Source: a virus. From it: a stretch of 23,982 nt of DNA. The first letter of the stretch is position 1. Each line of letters begins with the position of its first letter. The translations under genes and the position numbers were made by a program. Location of the stretch: positions 1 through 23,982 of IMG/VR virus record IMGVR_UViG_3300010885_035372; one strand, given 5' to 3'. This document shows positions 5,748 through 11,179 of this stretch, piece by piece. The notes beneath the pieces were generated by a model. The model was not told the origin of the DNA. It ran no database searches and was given only the letters and a program-made list of their open reading frames with translations.

Positions 5748-6209
5748 ATGACTCAAGAAGAAGAATATTATGTTAACAAGACTAACAGTCTTCTGAAATA
5801 TTATAAGCTCAGAGGTTGGAGATGTCAATTAAATTCTTTGTCAAGGAATATTAATGGCAGATGTTATTATAACATTAAAGTTATAGAGCTATCTACATTT
5901 CTTATCCAGTACGGAGATGAGCATGAAATTAATGATGTTATATTCCATGAGATTGCTCATGCATTAACACCTAATCATGCACATGATGAAGTCTGGAGAG
6001 CTAAAGCAATAGAATTAGGTAGCAATGGAGAAAGATATTCCAGAGTGTTTGCACCTTATAAGTACACAGCAAAATGTAATATATGTAAAATGGTTTATGG
6101 TAGGAACAAACCTGCTCTTAAACCTCTGGTATGTTCCTTGTGCTTAAAGAATACTCATTATGATAACATGGATCGCATCATGCTCACGTTCCAGCGAACA
6201 AATCAATAG
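5748..6209 (+). CDS. SprT-like zinc metalloprotease
   Basis: 153 residues. Zinc-protease motif HEIAH at residues 67-71 (His67, Glu68, His71), third ligand candidates His77/His79 in NHAHDEVW, and a C-terminal zinc ribbon with Cys110-x2-Cys113 and Cys129-x2-Cys132. This order (HExxH, H-x3-W, four-Cys ribbon) is that of SprT/Spartan-like domains, which in eukaryotes cleave DNA-protein crosslinks. Phage copies are common, but their targets are unknown. It likely forms a two-gene operon with the 5484 gene. The C-terminal codons run into intergenic repeat copy 2, so the end of the gene has been fused to or overwritten by the repeat. Confidence 0.85.
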   Translation: MTQEEEYYVNKTNSLLKYYKLRGWRCQLNSLSRNINGRCYYNIKVIELSTFLIQYGDEHEINDVIFHEIAHALTPNHAHDEVWRAKAIELGSNGERYSRVFAPYKYTAKCNICKMVYGRNKPALKPLVCSLCLKNTHYDNMDRIMLTFQRTNQ

Positions 6210-6336
6210 TAAAATCGCGTGGTTATAATAAACGCGAAAATATAATAAACTCGTCACCTCGTCAAAAAAAGCTCACTTGTGCATACAAGCCTAGCGCGTG
6301 TACCCACAAGCCTAGCACATCCACGAGAGAGCTGGG
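6183..6336. repeat. Intergenic repeat, copy 2
   Basis: Tandem partner of copy 3 with an offset of 163 bp; also matches 1448-1590. Contains two ATAATAAAC(G/T)CG motifs and two CACAAGCCTAGC sub-repeats, ending CACGAGAGAGCTGGG. Its first 27 bp are the last codons of the SprT-like gene. Confidence 0.85.
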
Positions 6337-6345
6337 CGTATCACA

Positions 6346-6499
6346 CTCACATTCCAGCGAACAAGTCAATAGTAAAATCGCGTGTATATAATAAACGCGA
6401 GGATATAATAAACTCGTCACTTCGTCAGAAAAACCTCACTTGTACACACAAGCCTAGCGCGTGTACCCACAAGCCTAGCACATCCACGAGAGAGCTGGG
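6346..6499. repeat. Intergenic repeat, copy 3
   Basis: Nearly identical to copy 2. It ends just before the extended -10 promoter at 6512. A long open frame across copies 2 and 3 (6279-6587) is low-complexity translation of the repeat and not a gene. Confidence 0.85.
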
Positions 6500-6511
6500 G
6501 GCGCATGTATG

Positions 6512-6520
6512 TGCTATAAT
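6512..6520 (+). promoter_or_regulatory. Extended -10 promoter
   Basis: TG-C-TATAAT, the best -10 in the window. No -35 is seen. It lies directly after repeat copy 3 and would transcribe the structured region 6527-6612. Confidence 0.55.
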
Positions 6521-6526
6521 GTTTTT

Positions 6527-6640
6527 AGCGTTCAGGGGCGGGTTTAAAGGCCGATTATCGTGTTCCGAGTGTCACGATAGCGGATAAGGCGGAAGATGGC
6601 CTAGAATCCCCTCAGGATCGCTGGAAAAGAGAAGAAAGAA
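6527..6640 (+). ncRNA. Candidate structured RNA or 5' leader
   Basis: Downstream of a strong -10, three nested complementarities can be drawn: AGGGG 6534-6538 with CCCCT 6608-6612; AGGCC 6548-6552 with GGCCT 6598-6602; TATCGTG 6556-6562 with CACGATA 6573-6579 (10-nt loop). No open frame with coding character is present. There is no terminator before the 6680 gene, so it may be a long leader rather than a separate RNA. It does not fit a tRNA (no T-arm). Confidence 0.35.
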
Positions 6641-6645
6641 AAAGC

Positions 6646-6672
6646 TAAAGAAATCCAAGAAACAACCGAAAT
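6646..6672 (+). promoter_or_regulatory. Sigma-28-like promoter G
   Basis: TAAAGAAA-N11-ACCGAAAT. The -10 ends 7 nt before ATG 6680, predicting a leaderless or near-leaderless mRNA. Confidence 0.6.
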
Positions 6673-6679
6673 AAAGAGT

Positions 6680-6937
6680 ATGGGAAACAACATCCGAATC
6701 CGCGAAGTGAAACCGAAAACCATCCTGCTCAAGAATAGTTTTCACAATACTCAAATCAGAATTAAATTTAAGAGCTGGATGAACCAGTACAATCCTCTGG
6801 ATACTTATATGTACATGTGGTACAGGGCGACCCACACGGGAATTCCTGACCAGAAGCTGACGATGCGGCAGGTTCGCCGAATCCAGAAAAAACTTTGCGG
6901 ATCAGCCGATTGTCGATGTGGCACAGTCCTCCCTTAG
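6680..6937 (+). CDS. Small basic unknown protein
   Basis: 85 residues, basic, with aromatic YMYMWYRATHTG in the middle and a C-terminal helix RQVRRIQKKLCGS followed by DCRCGTVLP. Three cysteines near the end (C-x4-C-x-C) could bind a metal, but I recognise no family. Promoter G abuts the ATG and there is no ribosome-binding site. A second, distal promoter at 6512 could add a structured leader. A strong terminator follows at 6976. Function unknown; the Arg/Lys content would suit nucleic-acid binding. Confidence 0.65.
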   Translation: MGNNIRIREVKPKTILLKNSFHNTQIRIKFKSWMNQYNPLDTYMYMWYRATHTGIPDQKLTMRQVRRIQKKLCGSADCRCGTVLP

Positions 6938-6975
6938 AGTAAAGCAAAAAGTTTGTTAGTGGTGTGTTGGCATAT

Positions 6976-7025
6976 TACCCAGCGTGCATGATCGTGGTGG
7001 ACATGCACGCTGGGTATCTTTTATT
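6976..7025 (+). terminator. Strong intrinsic terminator
   Basis: 15-bp stem TACCCAGCGTGCATG / CATGCACGCTGGGTA with an 11-nt loop (6991-7001), followed by TCTTTTATTTT. Confidence 0.85.
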
Positions 7026-7054
7026 TTGTGTATATTTGCCCTGAATAGAAGTGC

Positions 7055-7077
7055 AAAACTCTCCTGAGAACAGAGTA
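7055..7077. repeat. Third ACTCT-N9-AGAGT element (unpaired)
   Basis: Matches 2203-2225 at 20 of 23 positions and 4326-4348 closely, but has no inverted partner nearby. It is followed, as in the other cases, by an A/T-tract and a sigma-28-like promoter (H). Confidence 0.65.
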
Positions 7078-7134
7078 AGCAGAATTCTAGGGGTGGACAA
7101 GCCCTATTTTCAGAAATCTTTTTTTATTTTCTGC

Positions 7135-7161
7135 TAAAGATTGGCGGGATTCTGCCGACTT
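7135..7161 (+). promoter_or_regulatory. Sigma-28-like promoter H
   Basis: TAAAGATT-N11-GCCGACTT, then AATAAGTAG as in site E. Leader of about 40 nt to ATG 7208. Confidence 0.65.
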
Positions 7162-7207
7162 AATAAGTAGCGGGGCGATAAAGCTTCCGCTGAAACTAAA
7201 AAAACCT

Positions 7208-7624
7208 ATGATCGCTCCCACTTCCATTGCCAAAATCATTATGTCCAATCCTGAATTCACAAAGGTCGAGCGATGCTTTGTCAGCATCTATTCAGTGGAA
7301 CGCTGTTATGGCGGTTCTGAGGAAGGGGGTTGGTGGTATTCCCGCTCAACCATTATCGGATCGGTTCCCTTTTTCAGCCGAGACGATGCGGAAACTTATG
7401 TCTCAAAGATTGAGAAGGAAGTTGAGGTAATGCAGGAAGCCGAGAACGCTGAATTCCGATCCCGCGCAATGGCGGCATGGGATCGGGCGGAGGATCGAGG
7501 CGAGGATCTACAGGACGATTTTTGCTCCGGTGAATCGTGGGATGCGGATCAATTCTCAATAATTATTGAGGAAACCCGAGGTTCTTATGATAATTCAAAG
7601 GAACCCAAGCCGCAATGGGAATAA
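7208..7624 (+). CDS. Acidic unknown phage protein (YGGxEEGGWWY)
   Basis: 138 residues, acidic, with a hallmark VERCYGGSEEGGWWYSRS (about 30-47) that I recall from small hypothetical proteins of phages and actinobacterial plasmids (YGGPEEGGWWYD-type), function unknown. After it come a helical segment (DDAETYVSKIEKEVEVMQEAENAEF) and an acidic tail. Start ATG 7208 is chosen because AAAAAAACCT-ATG resembles the leaders of neighbouring genes; ATG 7241 (MSNPEFTK) is an alternative and would give a more family-like N-terminus. Single-gene unit between promoter H and a terminator. GC-rich. Confidence 0.65.
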   Translation: MIAPTSIAKIIMSNPEFTKVERCFVSIYSVERCYGGSEEGGWWYSRSTIIGSVPFFSRDDAETYVSKIEKEVEVMQEAENAEFRSRAMAAWDRAEDRGEDLQDDFCSGESWDADQFSIIIEETRGSYDNSKEPKPQWE

Positions 7625-7643
7625 ATCCCGAGCGGTTCAAGAG

Positions 7644-7673
7644 CCCGCCCTCTGAAAAGGGGGCGGGTTTTTT
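7644..7673 (+). terminator. Intrinsic terminator
   Basis: CCCGCCC / GGGCGGG stem with loop TCTGAAAAGG, then TTTTTT. Confidence 0.9.
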
Positions 7674-7877
7674 GTTGCCTAAAAACCCCGTCCATCCAGC
7701 CATCCCGAATATACCAGATAAACGTCCCGTTATTATTCTCCCGTTCTTGCCACCTAGGAGGCGATTCTAGGCCACCTTCTAGTCTCGCGAGTATCAGCGG
7801 CGCGGATCTAGTGTGAGAAGTTTACTCGAATAATAAAAGCGCGAGTATCTCAGATGCGCGAACGTATAAAAAACTCC
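7674..7877. other. Gene-free stretch
   Basis: No convincing gene. It contains short dyads (CTCGCGAG near 7793; ACTCG..CGAGT near 7823-7845) and AATAATAAAAGCGCGAG, which faintly recalls the ATAATAAACKCG motif of the intergenic repeats. Confidence 0.4.
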
Positions 7878-7904
7878 TAAAGATATTCTGAATGTTTCCG
7901 AATA
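7878..7904 (+). promoter_or_regulatory. Possible sigma-28-like promoter I
   Basis: TAAAGATA-N11-TCCGAATA with the usual spacing, but it overlaps the ATG of the small ORF at 7892. Either the ORF starts later or the match is fortuitous. Confidence 0.4.
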
Positions 7905-8053
7905 CAGGCCGCGACGAAGATTTTATTTATCGCGAAGCCGAGGGTGGCATATGGGCGGTCTTCGCGAACGAAATGGTCGAGTATCGGCTGGACCCCGAAT
8001 CGGTCGGTGGAGATCCGTGCGACGGATACTCTAGTGCAGACTTCGTCCGTTAA
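7892..8053 (+). CDS. Small ORF, 53 residues
   Basis: Short frame with protein-like composition: N-terminal RDEDFIYREAEGG, central IWAVFANEMVEYRLDP, C-terminal GGDPCDGYSSADFVR. It sits immediately upstream of the strongest terminator of the module and downstream of a sigma-28-like match, so it fits the one-gene-one-promoter-one-terminator layout of its neighbours. The start is uncertain: ATG 7892 overlaps the promoter match, and the next in-frame ATG (7973) would leave only 26 residues. A run of nine C residues follows the stop. No family recognised. Confidence 0.45.
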   Translation: MFPNTGRDEDFIYREAEGGIWAVFANEMVEYRLDPESVGGDPCDGYSSADFVR

Positions 8054-8072
8054 CGCCCCCCCCCGTCCATAC

Positions 8073-8106
8073 GGCCCGCTCCTTTCACAGGGAGCGGGCC
8101 TTTTTT
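8073..8106 (+). terminator. Strong intrinsic terminator ending the early-type module
   Basis: 10-bp perfect stem GGCCCGCTCC / GGAGCGGGCC, 8-nt loop, TTTTTT. Downstream the promoter type switches to TAAATA. Confidence 0.95.
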
Positions 8107-8319
8107 ATTTTGCCCGACCCTCGCAGCACAGACCATGCCACCTAGCGAAAAAGAAACTTTTTAAAAAAGCTAAAGTTTCTATAAAACAAGTTCTGTGCCA
8201 AGTGCCGAGCGTTTTAATTTGCACTATGCGTAAGAAACATGAAAAGGGGGGAGGGGGGGATGCCACAAAAATTTTTTTAGTATTTTTTAAATATTTTTTC
8301 ATAAAGGCAAAATTTTCAA
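8107..8319. other. Gene-free stretch with TAAAGTTT element and G-tracts
   Basis: Contains TAAAGTTT-N11-GTTCTGTG (about 8179), identical in its right half to 4394-4421, and two adjacent G-tracts (G6-A-G7, about 8245-8259). The frame of the downstream gene stays open across it, but the residues look non-coding (poly-Gly, poly-Phe). The TAAATA promoter places the real start at 8331. Confidence 0.45.
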
Positions 8320-8325
8320 TAAATA
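8320..8325 (+). promoter_or_regulatory. T4-like late promoter, N5 to ATG
   Basis: AATAAATA followed by CTCCT and ATG 8331. No Shine-Dalgarno sequence. Predicted leaderless. Confidence 0.7.
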
Positions 8326-8330
8326 CTCCT

Positions 8331-8918
8331 ATGTTTAACAAAGACAATTTAATTATAGAAAGTTTATATATAAATAAAGTTATTAAGGAAAATGCCAATC
8401 CACATCATCATGAGTATTCTGGTATAAAACTATATAACGAAACTTTAAAGTCCATGACCAGACAACAAGTAGAGCAATGGGTAGATGATATCTATACCAA
8501 AATGGATGATGCAGTAAAACGTGGAGAAGTTAAATCGTTTTCGGCTGAACACATGAACTTACAACCTGATGGGTTAAATAGAGCATTACAGATTTATACT
8601 ATAATGGGGGTAGCAAAAGAACCTGACACCGCACTAGCTAATAAGAAACCTTATAAAGTTACCGATGGTAGAGATTGGTTTAATACTTTAAATACCGATA
8701 CGGATTACTTTGCAAAAATAAACGGAAATCCTTGTTTCTTATTCAAAAGAGAATATGATGATAGTATGGATGAAAACTATGATGACGATGATGATGATAA
8801 GCCAATGGCATGGGTATGGGCAATAGAAAATCTATTCAACCCCGAAGAAGGAGAGATTGAAACTAATTCTAATGAATTCGCAGAAGCTAGAATAGAATAT
8901 CTAGGAGAAGAAGTTTAG
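8331..8918 (+). CDS. Unknown late protein with N-terminal LIxExY-type motif
   Basis: 195 residues. Start at ATG 8331 is fixed by the late promoter 5 nt upstream; the longer upstream frame is discarded. The N-terminus MFNKDNLIIESLYINKVIKE resembles those of the proteins encoded at 8941 and 13135. There follow helical segments (RQQVEQWVDDIYTKMDDAVKRGE) and a very acidic stretch DENYDDDDDDK (about 145-155), then a short C-terminal domain. No enzyme motif is visible. The late promoter and the shared N-terminus suggest a virion-associated or head-internal protein, which is inference. It converges on the 8941 gene. Confidence 0.7.
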   Translation: MFNKDNLIIESLYINKVIKENANPHHHEYSGIKLYNETLKSMTRQQVEQWVDDIYTKMDDAVKRGEVKSFSAEHMNLQPDGLNRALQIYTIMGVAKEPDTALANKKPYKVTDGRDWFNTLNTDTDYFAKINGNPCFLFKREYDDSMDENYDDDDDDKPMAWVWAIENLFNPEEGEIETNSNEFAEARIEYLGEEV

Positions 8919-8940
8919 ATCACGCAAAGATATCCCGTAA

Positions 8941-10011
8941 TTAAATCACATCGTATAGTATCTCGCCTATGCAATTTTCTATGGCTTGATCTATTTGATC
9001 GGCTATATATTCCTCGATGTTTAATAGATTCCTTCGAGCTTGTTTAAGTTCGTGTAATCCCGGTGAATTATCAAATTCTTCTTTCGAATAGCGTTCATTT
9101 AAATCTTGGATAAAAATTTGTATAGTTTTTTCATCCATCATTTTATTAAAAGTTATTTTACCAGTCTGCATTAACTGAGCAACCAATTCTTCGTTTTTAT
9201 CGCTTACTACTAATTGACCATTTCTAGCCGATCCAAACGTAAATAATTTGGTATAGAAATTTTTTGGTTCTCTGTAGAATTTTTCTAGTCGATACAATTC
9301 TGTATCTTTAACTATACTCGTTAATACTGGAAAATCTTGTTCTCGGTTTTCAAGACTATGCCACATTCTTAATGATTCGTTGAAAAGTCCATAATATTCT
9401 TGTAATGTTTTAGAGATATTTTGATCAAATTGAAAATTCTTTTTATTATCTAGAATGGCATGTCCACATTTATGTGATCTTATCCACGAAGAAAATGCCA
9501 TCATGCCAGATCTTTCTTCTTGTCCAGAAGGAGTCATGATCACAGTAATTCCATTTGGATCGTGTAATTTTTCTCTAACTGTTGGATTATTATTAACTAA
9601 ATTTTCAAGATCACTTTTCTGTATTAGAGATTTGGTCTGGACATCATTATAATGATAATAACTTAATTGTTCTAAATTTGCGTCTACTAATCTCCATATT
9701 AAAGGTGATTTTCCTTGCATTTGTCTTCTTCTATCTAATCCCTTGGCTGTACCTCTGGATACTGTAGAACGCATTAAATCTTTTGCTTTTTCACTACCCC
9801 ATGCATTGATATCAGAACGAACAGATTTAGATATAGTTCCTAACATATGAGGTTGGGATCTTACTACGGGTTTGAACTTTGGATCTAGTTTACTAGTTAG
9901 TTCTGGATAATCTCCAAGAAATTCCAAACTAGCAGGCATTTCGGATAATATTTCAGATCTATTAAATATATCTTTTTTATATCTTTCCCAAATTAGCTGC
10001 TCGTCATTCAT
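8941..10011 (-). CDS. Zincin-like protein with altered HxxxH motif, paralogue of the 10370 gene product
   Basis: 356 residues. The N-terminus MNDEQLIWERYKK is a phage-type N-terminal motif. The core (about 155-295) aligns with the product of 10370-11143: SSWIRSHKCGHAI (His180, His184), then FTFGSARNG (about 257-265) and EELVAQLMQTGKITFN (Glu275). Spacing of HxxxH and a downstream ExxAQ helix recalls gluzincin/ImmA-like metallopeptidases, but Lys181 replaces the catalytic Glu of HExxH. So it is either an inactive protease fold, a metal-binding structural protein, or an unrelated domain. It ends with a long helical C-terminus. A TAAATA promoter lies 6 nt upstream of the ATG, overlapping the stop of the 10017 gene. 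Probably virion-associated. Confidence 0.7.
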   Translation of the reverse strand: MNDEQLIWERYKKDIFNRSEILSEMPASLEFLGDYPELTSKLDPKFKPVVRSQPHMLGTISKSVRSDINAWGSEKAKDLMRSTVSRGTAKGLDRRRQMQGKSPLIWRLVDANLEQLSYYHYNDVQTKSLIQKSDLENLVNNNPTVREKLHDPNGITVIMTPSGQEERSGMMAFSSWIRSHKCGHAILDNKKNFQFDQNISKTLQEYYGLFNESLRMWHSLENREQDFPVLTSIVKDTELYRLEKFYREPKNFYTKLFTFGSARNGQLVVSDKNEELVAQLMQTGKITFNKMMDEKTIQIFIQDLNERYSKEEFDNSPGLHELKQARRNLLNIEEYIADQIDQAIENCIGEILYDVI

Positions 10012-10016
10012 AACGA

Positions 10017-10367
10017 TTATTTACCTTTGCTCTTAATATACACTTCTCCCCAGACTTCCAGTTCTCCCATGACCGTTTGAAATTCTTTTTGTGTCATGGT
10101 TTTCCAGCTCTTGAGCCTTGATAAACATTTCTCGGCTTCTTTTAAATAGTACTTTTCTTTGTTTTCTTCTGTGCTATGTTCTAATGCCTTCTTATATGGA
10201 ATCTCTTTTGCCTTGAAATGTTGAGCCGTTAAGATCGAGGCACCACCCTTGGCTTCGGCACTTTTTTGAATTTTCTCGGCACCCTTTTTTCGGATTTCGA
10301 GGAATTCCATGAATTTATCCTTTTTGGATTCTAATATAGTTTGTACTAGATTATTAAAAGTTTCCAT
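10017..10367 (-). CDS. Unknown late protein, basic and helical
   Basis: 116 residues, Lys/Glu-rich, predicted almost entirely helical. The N-terminus METFNNLVQTILESKKDKF has an ILE-S sequence that would fit a T4-type prohead-protease site ([LI]xE, then a small residue). Then come GGASILTAQHFKAKEIPY (about 41-58) and a Lys-rich C-terminus ending KSKGK. It lies between the two zincin-like paralogues, 2 nt after the stop of one and 5 nt before the start of the other, so all three form one minus-strand operon. Start ATG 10367 has no promoter of its own; translational coupling is likely. Function unknown. Confidence 0.65.
   Translation of the reverse strand: METFNNLVQTILESKKDKFMEFLEIRKKGAEKIQKSAEAKGGASILTAQHFKAKEIPYKKALEHSTEENKEKYYLKEAEKCLSRLKSWKTMTQKEFQTVMGELEVWGEVYIKSKGK
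10018..10023 (-). promoter_or_regulatory. T4-like late promoter, N6 to ATG
   Basis: GGTAAATA on the minus strand, 6 nt before ATG 10011, overlapping the stop codon of the upstream gene. Confidence 0.5.
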
Positions 10368-10369
10368 AA

Positions 10370-11143
10370 TTACATTAAAAATATTTTACCTACAGCCATT
10401 GATAGTATATCATCGAAATGATATTGCATTTGATTTCCTACTTCTTCTGCCACAAATTTATCTGGAACCGGATTAAAATTAATTGATCCAGTCATCATAT
10501 ATTGTGCAAAACATTCAAATATGAATTCATATGGTCTTGTTATCCTGTTCATTCTTGCGGATCTGAATGTTCCTAGCTTATGAAGCACCCTTCTTAAACT
10601 TTTTCTTTTCTCTGGATCATTAAAATAAGAGAAGTCTACGTTGTAATAATCTCTTAAATTACGATTTAAATCTTTTTCAAAATAATCCCATTTTTTATTG
10701 AATTCCACATTTCTTAATCTACTGCGATATAAAACATGTCCTATACGATGACAAATCATCCAAGGAGTTAAAGGAACCTTATCATCTCCTACATTGTTGG
10801 TAAAAACTATATTAATCGTATTCTCCATGTTGGGATTTTGTTCAATAACCGAAAAATCCACATCTGGTATTAATGTTTTAAGTGTTTCCACACTGATGAT
10901 GCCATATTCTCTGTGTTGTTGTGCTTTTTTTGATTTGGCGAAATAAAACGAAAAGTTATAATCTAAATCTTTAGCAATTTCTGCTTTTGCCTTCTGTAGA
11001 TATTTGTCGTTCGTCAATAATGCTATTGATGGCGCATCGTATTTTTGTTTCTTTTCTTTTTGTTTTGGATCAGTCCACCCAGAACCTATTGTCATGATTT
11101 CATCAACAGGTGCTTCAGTAAAGAATTGCTTAAAAGACTGCAT
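10370..11143 (-). CDS. Candidate internal head protein: capsid-targeting N-terminus plus zincin-like domain
   Basis: 257 residues. The N-terminus MQSFKQFFTEA closely matches the capsid-targeting sequence of T4 internal proteins (MKTYQEFIAEA in IPIII), which directs proteins into the prohead and is cut after Glu by the gp21 protease. The rest carries WMICHRIGHVLYRSR (His132, His136), GTFRSARMNR (191-200) and EFIFECFAQYMMTGSINFN (Glu206/Glu210), the same block as its paralogue at 8941. Arg133 replaces the catalytic Glu of HExxH. A packaged, injected protein with a protease-like fold is the suggested reading. First gene of a minus-strand late operon, with its late promoter inside a perfect palindrome shared with the divergent 11177 gene. 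Confidence 0.75.
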   Translation of the reverse strand: MQSFKQFFTEAPVDEIMTIGSGWTDPKQKEKKQKYDAPSIALLTNDKYLQKAKAEIAKDLDYNFSFYFAKSKKAQQHREYGIISVETLKTLIPDVDFSVIEQNPNMENTINIVFTNNVGDDKVPLTPWMICHRIGHVLYRSRLRNVEFNKKWDYFEKDLNRNLRDYYNVDFSYFNDPEKRKSLRRVLHKLGTFRSARMNRITRPYEFIFECFAQYMMTGSINFNPVPDKFVAEEVGNQMQYHFDDILSMAVGKIFLM

Positions 11144-11179
11144 GGGATTATTTAGATTTATATTATAAATAATCCCATG
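11141..11179. promoter_or_regulatory. Divergent late promoters inside a perfect 14-bp inverted repeat
   Basis: 11141-11154 and 11166-11179 are perfect reverse complements (14 bp each) with an 11-nt spacer. Each arm reads TAAATAATCCCATG outward: TAAATA, 5 nt, then the ATG of a gene with a capsid-targeting N-terminus. Promoter, predicted start point and start codon are thus duplicated as one unit. Confidence 0.8.

Noticed and set aside
6543-6557. TTTAAAGG-CCGATTA as another sigma-28 promoter
   Set aside because: The two halves are adjacent with no 11-nt spacer; it is part of the structured region.
6279-6587. 102-codon plus frame
   Set aside because: It spans both tandem copies of the intergenic repeat; composition (THKPSA repeats) reflects the repeat.
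6527-6612. tRNA gene
   Set aside because: No T-arm (GTTCGAATC-like), no CCA-ready acceptor pairing and wrong arm order. No tRNA was seen anywhere in the window.
8056-8064. C9 tract as a phase-variation tract
   Set aside because: It lies after the stop codon of the 53-residue ORF and before a terminator, so slippage would not switch a gene; it may also be a sequencing-sensitive homopolymer.
7944-8330. N-terminal extension of the 8331 gene
   Set aside because: It would run through a strong terminator, a C-tract and G-tracts; the TAAATA promoter 5 nt before ATG 8331 sets the start.
8105-8398. Minus-strand 97-codon frame
   Set aside because: Phe/Ile/Leu/Lys translation of AT- and C-tract DNA, overlapping a terminator and a late promoter.
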